Numbered from the stretch's first letter, positions 11,675-24,284 are shown. The stretch is 64,000 nucleotides of DNA from Diadema setosum (GCA_033980235.1 CM067065.1:11058373-11122372); one strand, 5' to 3'. Numbers and translations are program-made. Notes: generated by a model from the sequence alone, not told the origin.

Positions 11675-11985
11675 ATCGTTAATTGATCACTATTCTGAAG
11701 TTCAGACTTCAATGTCAGAAAAATTGAATTTTCGCCATTTTTTTTAAAACACAATCAATGGAAAAAATTGTCAGGTGACGTCATTGTTAGCTCACTATAT
11801 TTGCGTATTCGTCACATGTACTGTATAAGAACTGCTTTGCAGAAATTAGCAAAACATCATAATACCATAACTTCCTTATTTTACATCCGATTCCAGTCAT
11901 TTATAACGTTAAACTCGTAGGATTTTACTCGCTGTTACCGGACTAACGTAATCAATTCGACTGGATTTTCAAAATACCCAGCCTT
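11675..11985. mobile_element. Decayed relative of the TTAA element at 22526-23109
   Basis: Shares diverged stretches with that element: GATCACTATTCTGAAGTT near 11688, the GCAGAAATTAGC block near 11840, the CATAACTTCCTTATTTTACA block near 11868 and a GGATTTTC-like end near 11963. The terminal TTAA sites are not preserved, so this is an old, partly lost copy. Confidence 0.5.
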
Positions 11986-12669
11986 TGAAGCGCATAGAAA
12001 CACTATCATGGTAGTGTGATTTGCGTTGTAGGAGCACTGTATAATCATATTACATACCGAGCTAAAGCCTTGTATAGCAAATATCAATTTCTTTCAACGG
12101 CAGACAACATAGGGGGACGATGAGAGAAGAAAAGTTGAGCAATGTTCAACGTAGATGTGACGTATAGCCTAATTTATGATTCTCATGCGCCTTATTTGAT
12201 CGGTTTTGCTTGTGAAAATGTACAGCGTGTTGCAGTATTCCCATGTTCATAAATGATTGATGATTCTACTGGGCATAATAATTCGTCTTGATGTGATTTT
12301 GCTTGTGTCGTTGCTGCAATGCACGTCTCATATGTGTCTCGTGACGATGACACTGGGATAGGGAATGTAGAGAATAGCTGGCATACTGCCTTGCTGACAG
12401 GGGGGTGTACGGTGCAATGCCGACACGGTTCTTTTACGCACTTGGTGAAGATAAGCATCCCGTCCAGTCTCCTCAAATGGTGGACGTGAAACTTAATTTC
12501 ACTATGAATGGCATGGTTCTACAGCAGTTACCTTTTAGAGGCTAAGCTTCGTTGAACAACTGGCAGAAGAGCAGCATGTAGCTCTTAGATGACATGGCGT
12601 GATGAGACTTTGCAGCCTGCATACGCCATGAAATCCCATTAGCCATCAAACTGCGCTGTAGTGCCAGCT

Positions 12670-12948
12670 TCAAGGCTTTAATTCTTTCTCTTTTTCCTGG
12701 AGCTTACGTGGTTCTAGTCTTTCCTGCCTCGGGCGCATGTCTTCCTCACGAAGGACTTCAGTTCGATAAACTGTAGTAAGTTTCTTGGTTAAATGTCCCC
12801 AAATTCTCTCGATGGGATACAGCTTGAATTCCCCGGCACAATAGGATAAGACTGCCATTGTGTTCAAGTTCGAGTTCAAATTTATTTCGTTTTCTACAAT
12901 AAAATAATATATAAACGTTAATCTCACTTTCTTGAGTGACAGAAACAA
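12670..12948 (-). pseudogene. Transposase C-terminal tail (DDE type) fragment
   Basis: The minus-strand frame contains LYPIERIWGHLTKKL followed by a charged K/E/R-rich tail. The PIERIWG.L pattern matches the block holding the last catalytic acidic residue in IS630/Tc1/mariner-type DDE transposases, where the usual form is LNPIE..W..LK. The glutamate is present. The earlier catalytic aspartates are not found in frame, and the first 30 or so residues of the frame look like unrelated AT-rich sequence. This is probably the 3' remnant of a transposase gene. Family assignment rests on one motif. Confidence 0.45.
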
Positions 12949-13115
12949 TGCATATAAGGTTGTACAGAGAAAAAAAAATCATTGAAAAACTTACAGTAGC
13001 GATATATTGCCAGAATTGCTGGGGTAACGAAAGTGCAATAATTGTCAATATGCACTTGTGTGAACATGCACGTGTGTGTCGAGATTGACATCTTTCTACA
13101 GTTTTCCGTACAAGA

Positions 13116-13313
13116 ATGTGGGAACGTGGGATCTATTATGAAGAAAACATGAAAGAAATTATTCAGAGGTTACCAGACAGGCTTCACGTTCATGTTGAAA
13201 ACATGTGCAAATATTTTGATTATTGGTGCATTAACGTAATTGAAGCTCGAATATACATGTGGATTCTGCGGCAACATTCAAAGACTGAGAAGAAAAATCC
13301 TATGTTGTTATGA
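13116..13313 (+). CDS. Unrecognised 65-residue open frame
   Basis: The peptide is of normal complexity (for example KEIIQRLPDRLHVHVENMCK) and ends at a TGA just before the foldback element that starts at 13368. It has no signal peptide or membrane segment and I do not recognise a domain. It could be an exon or a transposon remnant, or occur by chance. Confidence 0.2.
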   Translation: MWERGIYYEENMKEIIQRLPDRLHVHVENMCKYFDYWCINVIEARIYMWILRQHSKTEKKNPMLL

Positions 13314-13422
13314 ATTGATAAAGCTTCCTTGCCGCTACTGCTGGAAGACATAGATGCAATACTTTTAGTCTGGGTGCCAAAGGCTGAACCTTGTTTTACC
13401 GTCCACCCAATATTTTTTTATG

Positions 13423-14560
13423 CTTTTACCCTATTTCGGGGGTGCTGAATCCGAATCTGCATGATGCAACTCTTGCATCCTTGAGGGTTTTGAGATATTC
13501 AAGATGGCCGTCAAAATGGCCGCCCAAACCGGAAATTCCTATGTATTTCTTTCTAAATGGTGAGAAATTGAAAACAATTGATGGTTTTACCCTATTTCGA
13601 GGGTGTTGAATCCGAATCTGGCTGATGCGAATCTTGCATCCTTGAGGATATTGAGATAATCAAGATGGCCGCCAAAATGGCCGCCCAAACCGGAAATTTC
13701 CATGTATTTCCTTCTAAATGGTGAGAAATTGAAAAACAATTGATGGTTTTACCCTATTTCGAGGGGGCCGAATCCAAATCTGACTGATGCAACTCTTGCA
13801 TCCTTGAGGGTTTTGAGATATTCAAGATGGCCGCCAAAATGGCCGCCCAAACCGGAAATTCCCATGTATTTCCTTCTTAATGGTGAGTAATTGAAAACAA
13901 TTGATAGTTCGAAGCTATTTCGATGGTGGTAAATCCGAATCAGGATGATTCAACTCTTGCATCGTTAAGGGTTCTGAGATATTCAAGATGGCCGCCAAAA
14001 TGGCCGCCAAAACCGAAAATTCCCCTATATTTCCTTCTAAATGGTGAGAAATTGATAAACTGTTGATGGTTTTACCCTAGTTCGAGGGTGCTGGATCAGA
14101 ATCTTGATAAAACTCTTGTATCCTTATGGGTTTTGAGATAATAAAGATGGAAACCGAAATGACCGCCCAAAACGAACATTCCCATGTAGGCCCCCTAATT
14201 CGTTCTGAATGGTGTAAAATTGAAAACAATTGGTGGTTTTACCCTATTTTGAGGGTGCTGAATCCGAACCTGGTTGATGCAACTCTTGTGTTTTGGGGGT
14301 TATGAGAATTCCAAGATGACCGCCAAAATAACTGTCAATATTGAAATTTTTGAGACCCTATTCAGCACCCTCGACATTTTGTTGTTGCCATTCTTGCATT
14401 CCTTAGGGTTTTCAGATGTCCAAGATGACCGCCAAAATAATTGGCAGAAATTGAAATTCCAATGTTATTTTTTTTTTCTAAATGGTGAAAATTTGAAAAT
14501 AAATTGGTCTCACCGCATTTCGAGGGTGCTGAAGGTTTTGAGATATTTACAAATGTCCTG
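13423..14560 (+). repeat. Left arm: about seven copies of a 161-bp unit
   Basis: The anchor AAGATG recurs at 13501, 13662, 13824, 13985, 14144, 14313 and 14422, giving spacings of 161, 162, 161, 159, 169 and 109. Units contain CCCTATTTCGAGGGTGCTGA, a CTTGCATCCTTGAGG block and, in the best copies, AAGATGGCCGCCAAAATGG. Divergence increases towards the centre of the element. Confidence 0.85.
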
Positions 14561-15691
14561 TATAAACAAAAATTCCTTGATATTTTCTTATAAATTGTGA
14601 AATATTGTGCTATAACGTGAAGCGAGGGATTAAAAGCAATAATCCGTATTCTTGAATTCAACTCGGTTGAGCAAATTTGTCAAATCAGCCAACAATTAAT
14701 AGCATCCAAAATGACCGTCACAATGGTATTGTAATATACTGAGATATTACGATATGTCTCAAACGGAACTTTAACACGCAATGGAAAGAGAAATGATAAT
14801 GACATCATACTGAAACGTACAAACACAAAGATAAGACTGAAATTTTTTTTATGCACAATTGTTATAAAGTAATGCCTGTGGTAGCCAATAAGGGCTCCGT
14901 AGACTGATGTGAAGTTAATCCTTTTTGGCTATAAGAGTAATATCAAATTATGGCCTGCTGGTATTTGGTGTTGAAATTTATCTTGTATTCTAATGAGTCT
15001 CGCCGCGTACTCTATGAAACTTGTGGCATATTCTGATTACGTCACTAAAATGGTTGCATCCATGACCACTATAGTAGATATCAATATAAGGGTAATTTCA
15101 AAAGCACTCTGCGTGATTATGATATTCGTAAGTACTGGACTATCAAATATTATCTTACATGTTGTCGTTTGTTTGTTTGTTTGTTTTACTGCGCGTTACC
15201 AGTGATTTTTCCATCCCCTCGTGTGTATATATGATATCGTCGCTTGGGCGACAAGCCCTGTATCTGAAATTTTAGTGAAAATGACTTTTTTGAATAAACA
15301 GATAATCAGTTAATGGTGTCCTGTCCAAACCTTAGCTATCTTACCCCAAAAATGAAGCTACCATTGGATGTCAAAGGAAAAGTTCTCTCATTTGTTATAG
15401 TGCTTTGGCTGCCATGTTTATTTGCTTATTGTTTTTGTTTTTTTTGTTTTTCTCTCCTGAACATGTGACGTTTTGTGGATACGAGGTTTGTCGCCCCATT
15501 TATTATATATGATTACATCATATTGAAGAAAAATTTGAAGCAGAACTAAAAAAACTTCCAACTCTTGTCTTCAACAATGTCATCAAGACCACCAATATAA
15601 ACCAATTAACCAATGTGAGTGTTCATGGATGAAACGATTAAAACTGTTCATGGATTAAAACAAGTAATGTTGGGAATCTCAGTAAACTTCT

Positions 15692-15897
15692 CTACATCAC
15701 TATCACAATATGATCGAGATGGGTATGTCTTGTCCACTGATTGTTAGAGTTCAAAACATATCCATGATATGTAGATGAAACAGCGTAATCTTTCAAATAT
15801 TCAACCGCATCTGTAGTCTTGCAGGATTCATTCCTGGCACAGCTGTATCTTACAAACTCCAAGATATCCGGTAAAGCTGGTTTCACAGTACAGAAAG
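15692..15897 (-). other. Exon-like open segment inside the foldback element
   Basis: Downstream of an AG acceptor-like site (ACATCCCAG on the minus strand, near 15898) one frame runs open to a stop at 15692 and gives a normal-complexity peptide including LPDILEFVRYSCARNESCKT. I recognise no domain. It could be a captured gene fragment or the remains of the element's own gene. Confidence 0.25.
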
Positions 15898-15959
15898 TTC
15901 AAACTGGGATGTACAATATGCGTTCGTTTATCAGCAGAGTATGGTTGGGTTTATATTTT

Positions 15960-16740
15960 GCCATTGACGAAAACCTGAAAATAGGGTAAAGGCATCAATT
16001 GTTATCAATTTCTAACCATTCTGGCGAGCGTTTTGGCGGCTATCTTGAATATCTCCAAACTCTCAATGATGCAAGGGTGGTATCGTCCAGATTCGCACTC
16101 AGCACAGTGATCGAAATAGGGTAGAATCATCAATAAAAATTGCGAAACATTAAAATTGAAATACGTGGAAATTTCCGGTTTTGGCGGCCATTTTGAAATC
16201 GGAATATAGAACCATCAATTGTTCTCAATTTTGAACCATTGAGAATGAAATACGTGAGAATTTCCGGTTTTGGCGGCCATTTAGGCGGCCATCTTGAATA
16301 TATCAAAATCCTCAAGGATGCAGGAGATGCATCATCCAGATTCGGATTCAGCACCCTCCAAACAGGGTAAAACCATCAACTGTTTTTCAATTTCTTACCA
16401 TTTAGAAGGAAATACCTCGGAATTTCTGGTTTTAATTGGCGGTCATTTCGGCGGCCACTTTGGCGGCCATCTTGAATATCTCAAAATCCTCAAGGATGCA
16501 AGAGCTGCATCATCCAGATTTGGATTCAGCACCCTCGAAATAGGGTAAAACCATCAATTGTTCTCAATTTCTCACCATTTAGAAGGAAATACATGGGAAT
16601 TTCCGGTTTGGGCGGCCATTTTGGCGGCCATCTTGAATATCTCAAAACCCTCAAGGATGCAAGAGTTGAATCATGCAGATTCGGATTCAGAACCCTCAAA
16701 ATAGGGCAAAACCATCAAAAAACATTGGGTGGACGGTAAA
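15960..16740 (-). repeat. Right arm: four to five inverted 161-bp units
   Basis: Complementary anchors (CATCTTGAAT) occur near 16042, 16291, 16469 and 16630, with one degenerate unit between the first two. The outermost unit is the best match to the outermost unit of the left arm. Confidence 0.8.
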
Positions 16741-16789
16741 ACAAGGTTAGGACCAAAAAGTGGCTTTGGCACCCAGACTATTTGTGATA

Positions 16790-17973
16790 TCTTGGAAAAC
16801 GATATAACGAAAGTTACAAAATTGATTCTATTTTCATGAAATGTTGTCATTCTCTCTACTAGTTAGTTTACAGAATATGATAATCAATTTCACTCCTTCT
16901 GGGAGATTTAAGTCGAATGATCTTCACAATGGAAACAAAACAAAACAAAGCAAAACAACTCGAAAGTCGAATACTGTACCTGGGATGTTCACTCTTGCGT
17001 TGAAGCACACAAAAGATCCATATTTTGTTCAGTCAGTTACGAAAGTTCTCATTTTGTCAACACGTTACAAAAGAGATTCACTTAGAGTGTTCTTTTTTTT
17101 TTCTGTTCTATCTTGATCAAACATTTACTGACGTGTCCAATTTGATATCGGTGCACATAACGCAATAGCCCTCAATTAATTTTTGTATAAAATTGGTCGA
17201 AGTGAGTCTCCATTGTGTTATTTTTGTAAGAAGTTCCCCGAAACTTTGAAATAATACATTTTGTGATTGTACAGTAGTTGCTCAAATTTGGAAAGAAAAA
17301 GCTTTCTGATTGTATTGACAGCATGATTAACAAGAGAGTCACTACAGTATACCTTGATTCTAATCACATATTTGGTGTTGATACTCGAAATAGACACGAC
17401 AAATGTATTCCCTTTTTGTTTATATGTATCAAATATTATATAATTCGCTGCAAATTTCAGCGGGTAGGCTTAAATTTTCAATCTTTTATATCCTTTGTTC
17501 GAATGAAAAAAAAATGAATATAATGTAGCTGAGAAAAGGGGTAGATTGGGCTCTCACTTTAAAAAATGGACACTTTCATTTATATCATAGTTTAATTCCT
17601 TTTCACCCTACGTACATGTGCCACAATGATGAGTCAGTAAAGGAATGATATCTTATTCTAATGTTATGCAGACATGGGTGATATGCAGTGGAGCCCCACC
17701 TAGGCAGAGTTGTTTTAGTGTTTTTAGAGTCAATGATGGGGAATTTGCCCTTGTTATTAAGTTAGAGGGATTGGTGGGGAGCTTACCTTAGTCGACAAAT
17801 CTGCACTTGTTCCTCTGTTCTTTTCAAGTGGCACCCGACGTTTTCTTACTCTAAATGCTTATCCCTGTTATTGTATGATTTCAACACATGTAATTATTAC
17901 TTTATAGAGCGTAATTTATTTCCATGGCTCCTGTTATGGTGGGACTCCACTGCATAGACAGGGAGACATTTTC
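16790..17973. other. No recognisable gene
   Basis: AT-rich spacer. The short open frames show no motif. Confidence 0.4.
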
Positions 17974-18087
17974 GTTGTGTTGTGTTGTGTTGTATTGTGT
18001 TGTGTTGTGTTGCGTTGTGTTGTGTTGTGTTGTATTGTATTGTATTTTATTGCATTGTATTGTACCGTATTGTATTGTATTATACTA
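17974..18087. repeat. TTGTG/TTGTA pentanucleotide satellite
   Basis: Tandem five-base units, TTGTG drifting to TTGTA and TTGCA along the run. Cysteine/valine-rich open frames over it are artefacts. Confidence 0.9.
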
Positions 18088-19378
18088 TCCTGGTTATGTG
18101 TTCATTTATGCTCTGTTTAGCACTACATTTGCACAGGTATGATATGTATTTTGTTTCATGGCAAATGTTATACAGTGTTTAATAAAAACAGAAAAAAAAA
18201 AGAAGAGTGATGTCCCTTCTTGGTTTTGTTTTTATTTTTTATACCAAGGAATAACAGTGCAAGCCGGGAAAAAATAATTTTGTGACCTATGACATATGCG
18301 ATTATAGTCCAATAATAAGGTTTTAAATATTTTGGTGAATTCTTCTGTAGTTGTGCACAGATTTCAATGTATTTCATATTTTCTTGCCACCGTAGTCTGG
18401 CATTTGACATATCGTGAAGGGCACTCGCAAATGAACATTACATAGGTCTTCCAAGTCAAGTGCTATACCGACACAATTATGATAGTAATTCAAATAAATT
18501 AGGGGTATAAAACGTCCAAATAGGCTCATAAAATCCATAGGCAAGTCAAGTGTCCACAGAATAGAAATTCGTTCGTTATGTCAGGTCAATGAGAGTATCT
18601 CGACGGTCTTAGGTAATTCAAATGTGACATTAGTAATTCAAATATCCGTTCATTCGAAAACACAGTAACACTGTAAAAATATCGTATTTAATATAATTTA
18701 ATATCAGCTGCTGTGTATGATAGTCATTGAACAGTGGAGCCTAAAGCATTAGCATGCAAAATAATTTTAAATGACTTTACAGAAATGTTGTAATTTCTCT
18801 TTGTTGATTTCCACATTCTTATCTGGAAAAAAGGAGAAAAAAACGTGTTTTTTTTTTGTTTTGTTTTTTCCGGAAATGCAAAAGCACGTCTGTCGGAGTC
18901 AATGGTTAAATATGAACTGAGCCAAGTTTTAGCCGAAAAGAAAGGGGGTGGGAGAAGAGTATAACAGAGAAAAAAAGAAGAGGGAGAGAGAAGAAAAGGG
19001 TACAACAAGAAGAGAGAAAATATGAGGGGTTAAATGATAAAGGGTGATACCCCCCCCCCCCCACCCCTCTGCATAAGTGTTCCACTTTCAAATTCCTTCC
19101 CACAATCCTGAATTAAAGGCTGGAGAAACATTCTTTAGAAAGTTGAAATTTGAGAAATTGACATCGACAAAGATAGGTTCACATTCAAATTATGAACTGA
19201 AACATAATCGTACCAAAGGCAATACAAAACGTCGTTGTGTATTAACTATTCTGTTTTTTTTTTTATATGATGCAAAATATCACCAGAAACAGTCTCATAA
19301 AAAAAAAAATGTTTTTTTTTTTTTTTTTTTTTTTTTAATGACTTACTCTATAAAAGCGCATTGTCTCAAGCCAGAATA
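18088..19378. other. No recognisable gene
   Basis: AT-rich with A-runs (18190), a C run at 19049-19062, a purine-rich stretch (18940-19020) and a T run at 19313-19336. Nothing coding is supported. Confidence 0.4.
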
Positions 19379-21131
19379 TGAAGAGCTCAGTTTCAAAAGG
19401 TACTACATCCATTTTTCATCAAAATCCACTTTTTGGTCTTGATGTACTCATTTTAGGACCTCTTTACACCTATACTAAAGAAAAGCTGAATTTCCAACCA
19501 GAAAGTGTTTAAAAAAATACATTTAAAAATCAGTTCGGTTGCGAAAGGTACTACATTCATTTTAGTTGGGTTGCAAAAGGTACTACATCCACTCCAATGA
19601 CATCATCGGGGAATTGACCAATCAGAGAGCGGCATTGGCCTGACCCTCTACCATTGTCTACTTTCTTAATCCGTAAACAAAAGAAGGTGGCTTTTGGCTT
19701 TTTGGTTTTCTGTTAAAATCACCACGCAAATCTGACCAATATCTTGAAAAACTCATCACATTTCTATCAAGCAATGTAGGAAAATGAAGGAGAACTCATT
19801 GACAAAACGCGACTCTCACGTAGTCCCACATACTGCATCTACTGTTAGTTACCAGTATATACCGTGGGTTACTGCCAGGGTGTTGAGTTTGAGCCATTAA
19901 TTGTCCCCAGAATAAAGTACAGACACTTTGTAAGTATAGTCTATTTCTTACATAAATAGCTTAACAGCTAATAAGTGTTTGAAAACTAGTCTGAAAGCAA
20001 AGTTACTTTGTTAGATGTATACAATGGCATGCAATTCTGACATCGCCTTCAACAGTGCTTTACCTGTGGGTATGCTGCGCCATTCTATACGTGCATGATG
20101 TCAAGTACCAGGCCCCAGGGCTTGAAAGTACATTGTGACATACAGCTTTGAACACTAGATTTATATTCATTCTTGTAAATGAGATTTTTACTTATACAAT
20201 GTCACAAAGGTAATACCAAATGTGCGTTTAGTATAGGTGGTCATATTACTCATCGAATGTCTTGATTTCTATCAGCAATTAGATTATCAGATTTATCTTA
20301 CCTGATAAAGAACATACAAGAATGCAATTCATGTTATGAATTTGATTTCATCGTTGAGAAAATACAGCACATTCAGATGCTGCTTTTCCACCTTTTCCCT
20401 TAGAAGTTACATTGGAAAAAAAAATGAAGAAAAGATAATGAATATACAGTATTCTTGAGACACGTGAAGGGAAAATTCAAAGAGACGAAAATAGCCAAAA
20501 ATGTAATACACAGAGGAAAAACATAAGAAATCTTGAGATAAAGCTCGTGAGAGAAAAACAAAAGGAGAGAACGAAAGAGAGAAATCACTTGGTGAGATAT
20601 TGTGACCCCTCCCCATCTATAACCGTTCACGCATAATGGATCCCCCCTCCCCCGTGCTTATGACCGATAACAGTCATTCATTCAAAATATTAGTCAGCCA
20701 GGGAGAAGTGGGGCATTAGCGATGCACATTGGTTTGTTATTCTTGATGCTAAATAGGGCAGGGCATTGTCAATTACCTAGGCCCCCTTGACTTCGTATCC
20801 CATCCCCATCAACACCATTGCTGAAAAAAATGAATCCGCGAAACGTGTCATAACATCACACTAAATATTTCTCTGGCATGTGAAAGTTCGGTTTCAAAAG
20901 GTACTACATCAACAAAAATATAAAAAAATTTAATTCATAAAGAATAAATGAATGGACCTGGATTTTCTTAAAGAGTGGTTTTAGTGTGTTATCATCTAGC
21001 ATTATAATAGGGGGGAATATCATTCCAGTCTGAGTTTGCTAAACATGATAATTAAAAAATCGTGTTTTTGTTGTTTTTTTTTTCAGAACTTGAAATCATA
21101 GATGTAGTATCTTTTGAAACCGAACTCTTCA
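19379..21131. mobile_element. TA-flanked inverted-repeat element with TACTACATC repeats
   Basis: Left terminus TGAAGAGCTCAGTTTCAAAA with a TA before it. The right terminus is the complement, ending CTCTTCA, with a TA after it (21132-21133). AAAGGTACTACATC occurs directly after the left end (19399), again near 19549, 19577 and 20897, and inverted at the right end as GATGTAGTATCTTTT. No transposase is seen. It is a 1.75-kb non-autonomous element with repeated subterminal boxes. Confidence 0.7.
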
Positions 21132-21629
21132 TATATCTTTCTTTAAGGTATATATAAACTGTTAAATGCGCGTAAGGAAGCCACACCACTAAAAAAGAAA
21201 AAAAAAGTCATGAAAGTTTTGCAATTGTATCATTTCATTTTGGATGCAAGTTTACCAAAATTTCATTAAGAATTCAAACTTCTTTGCCGGGTATGAACGT
21301 GTGTTTGTGTATGTATGCAGTAAGTGCATGTGGGAAGTTACAAAAGAATGCGTATATATACCATGAATGCAGGGTTACTATTTTACGTTATGTATGTGTT
21401 TCAAGTATGCACCTTTAAAGATTCTGGACATTTGAAATCATTGTGCGACATTTGATCTTATTTATAGGACATTACTCGAGTCAGCTGTATACTTATTAGA
21501 CTATGCTACATGGACATTTCATTCCTATTATGGACATTTGAACTAAATTCCTATAGAGACAGTTGGGTTCAGCCAGTGAAGATTTCACTCGAGAAACCTG
21601 TCCTAAATGAAACACCTGCACTGTAAAAA

Positions 21630-22260
21630 ATTTGTTTAGTTTCTAAACACCTAACTAAACACTTTTCTGTGACAGTTTAAAAACACTGCAACGTGTTTAT
21701 ATATTAAACATGTTTATGAACTAAACCAATGCTGTGTTTATTTTCAGCACACTCTAGGTGTTTATCACACACACATGTTTATGTTTTAAAGGGTTCTGAT
21801 GTTTAAAAACTAAACACCTGCTGTGTTTATAGCCTAAACACCAAACGTTTACACCGTAATCACTCACAGTGTTTAATACTAAACACCGCACATTCACATA
21901 ATCACCCACAATGTTTAAGATCTAAACACTGAACAAAAAAATAAACATGACGCACTGTTTACGTTGTAAACACTGCGACATGTTTATTCGCTGTGACAGA
22001 TTAAAAACACTGCGACATGTTTATTTGCCATTTTAGTGTTTATTCTCAGAACACATGTCTGATTTTTAGATCGATCACAAAATTGCATACACTAAACATG
22101 TGACATGTTTACATATTAAACAGCGCAATTTCTCAGTGTTTATATGATACATGTTTACACCTTATACATGCTTAGTGTTTATATGAGACATGTTTACACA
22201 TCATACATTCATACATGCTAATTTCTACGTGTTTAAATGAGACATATCATCAAGCATGTT
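21630..22260. repeat. Left subterminal array of TGTTTA/TAAACA
   Basis: More than 30 GTTTA or TAAAC words in about 630 bases, often as facing pairs such as GTTTAATACTAAAC or ACATGTTTA. Spacing is irregular, so this is a binding-site-like cluster and not a simple satellite. Confidence 0.75.
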
Positions 22261-22525
22261 AATTCCCATGTATTTATTAATGTAAAGTGGATTGTTTCCA
22301 CTTTTTTGCATGAAAAAAGATAAACGCATAACATTATATAGAATTTACCCAGTATGTACCAAATCATCAGCACACTTACATCGCATAATACCAGGGAAGA
22401 CCTGCGTTTAGCTTTCACAAACATTTTGGCTACAAGAGTTTAAGGCAATTCTCTGAATGCAAGTTATCAAAACATCAGTCAGAGCTTGGGCAATATCTGA
22501 TGAATAATAAGTTAAAATCCTTTAA

Positions 22526-23109
22526 AGGGAAAATCGAGTCCAATAAATAAGTCTGATAAAAAAGAGTAAAACCTTACCAGTTTAACAGTAAAAATTTGAA
22601 TGAAATCGGATGAAAAATAAGGAAGTTATCATATTGTGAAGATTGGCTAATTTCTGCAAAGCAGTTAAAAGTGGATATGAATATGCAAATGAGTAGGTTG
22701 ACCATGCCATAACCTCACAATTTTCCATTGATCGTGTACCCCCCCCCCCCAAAAAAAAAATGATGAAATTCAATGTTTATGTTAATGAAATGTGAGACAT
22801 TATGGTATTGCTGGTTGAATAACTTCAGAAAAGTGATCAGTTAGATATATCAGGACTTGAGCCTGGGGAATAATTGCGTTTGAATGAAAAACTTGAAATT
22901 AAGTAAGTTGTGAGGGAATGACATGCCCACGTTGCCATTTGCATATTCATATCAACCATTCAGGAACTGTTTCCTAAAAAAATTAGCGAAACTTCAAAAT
23001 GTCATAACTTCCTTATTTTACATCCGATTTCGATGAAAATTTTACCAATGAACTCTTATATTTTATTCTTTCTTATCAGACTAACTTGTATTTGGACGGG
23101 ATTTCCCCT
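22526..23109. mobile_element. 584-bp TTAA-flanked inverted-repeat element
   Basis: TTAA at 22522-22525 and 23110-23113 flank ends AGGGAAAATC and GATTTCCCCT. The arms match inversely for about 170 bases, including GAAATCGGATG with AGGAAGTTAT on the left and ATAACTTCCT with CATCCGATTTC on the right, and a shared ATATGAATATGCAAAT block. TTAA target sites are typical of piggyBac-type elements. No transposase is present. Confidence 0.8.
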
Positions 23110-23351
23110 TTAAATATTGCCATGTTATTGCTATACGACACCATACTGAGTTAAAATGCAAGATACCTGGGAGTCACTGGCCTGTACACGAAGACGTAAA
23201 TGGAATTCTCTCCTATACACACAGTAAAGTTTTGCAGGAAATGCCACATAACTCATTTTGGAGAAAAATGACAATTAACAATTACTTTTCAGTCACATGT
23301 AATTCTTAGCCTACTTTCAAGAATTGCCGTCTTTCTATACTGTATTCAGAA

Positions 23352-23531
23352 CTAATTCTTAGTATTATAAAACAAATGAATAAACTTGTCGATTGTGAAT
23401 TGCAACTCAACGCTTCGGAAGCTTGACATGTATGAAACACCTCCAGGAACATAACTGCAGTCTGTGAACAAATCGATGCCGACCTTGAAGATTGCATCAA
23501 TTATTGGCAAAGTGCTTTTGGGTGTACCCGA
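23352..23531 (-). other. Exon-like segment D of unknown gene
   Basis: One frame is open for about 59 residues and ends at a stop at 23352-23354. It reads as ordinary protein, for example STLPIIDAIFKVGIDLFTDC and YVPGGVSYMSSFRSVELQFT. No clean acceptor precedes it, since a TAA lies just upstream in frame. Its membership in the same gene as the segments at 24.3-26.1 kb rests only on position and strand. Confidence 0.3.
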
Positions 23532-23583
23532 ACCAAATTAGGCTCATGGCAAATTATACCATGCACAACACTATGGTCGTAAT

Positions 23584-23753
23584 GGTACTGATCAGGGAGT
23601 GTAGATGATGCACTCATCATAAAGAGACCCCCCCCCCAAAAAAAAAAAAACAAACAAACAAACAAACAAACAAACAAACAAACAAACAAAAAAAAAAACA
23701 TGTTTTCACTGTATTTAGCCTGTGGTGAACATCTGCACTCCCTGATCAGTACC
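23584..23753. repeat. 24-bp inverted repeat around a C/A/CAAA tract
   Basis: GGTACTGATCAGGGAGTG at 23584 and its complement at 23736-23753 form a 24-bp stem with one mismatch. The 122-base loop holds C9, an A run and about ten CAAA units. It is probably a small hairpin element expanded by slippage. Confidence 0.7.
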
Positions 23754-24284
23754 AATAATGGAACTTAAATACATACATGATATTGTTCTTTTCACTGCGA
23801 CATTCACTGAAAGTACATGTAGGCTAACAGTACTGTATTGATTTTTCACTTTTGCTATTTCGAGAGAAATCTTAGAATGTTAGTGGATTTCAAAAGGTGC
23901 GTGAGAAAAAACTTCTACCTTGCCAGAACCTTGGAGAAAGAAGTCAAACTCAATGGGTATACATGAATAGTCTATTAGAGTCTAATCAGTCTAATCATAC
24001 TCCACATAATCATGGTATGGAGGGCTACTTTCAATCTCGACACAGCTGAATTTTTGGTAAAGACAAGAGGATATGAACAAAGAAAAAATAATGCATTGCA
24101 ACTTGGAGGCGGGAGGGTATGCAAGGATGTCATGAACACGCGATGTGATCAGCAAGACTCCTCCCTTGTCAATTTGTCAATCAGTTGCAAGACTCCTCCC
24201 TATTCTCCATGCATGATGTACTACATTTCTGATACCTCTCTCCATGTGACCGATTTCAAGAATATCTCAGAAAGAAAATATTAA

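Larger units (their letters stand above)
13368..16778. mobile_element. Foldback DNA transposon with tandem-repeat arms
   Basis: The ends are inverted: GTCTGGGTGCCAAAGGC at 13368 and its complement ending at 16778, each flanked by TA (13366-13367 and 16779-16780). A second matched block, CTTGTTTTACCGTCCACCCA, follows on both sides. Each arm then carries tandem copies of a unit of about 161 bp in opposite orientation. Long inverted arms made of tandem repeats are the hallmark of foldback elements, and the TA flanks suggest a Tc1/mariner-like target duplication. No transposase frame is seen inside, so it is probably non-autonomous. Confidence 0.75.

Noticed and set aside
12192..12476. 94-residue minus-strand protein
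   Set aside because: No motif, splice context or conservation clue; expected by chance in this length of sequence.
17924..18182. Cysteine/valine-rich membrane-like frames
   Set aside because: They translate the TTGTG pentanucleotide satellite.
23501..23755. 84-residue minus-strand protein
   Set aside because: It reads through the C/A/CAAA loop of a hairpin insertion; phenylalanine and glycine runs come from homopolymers.
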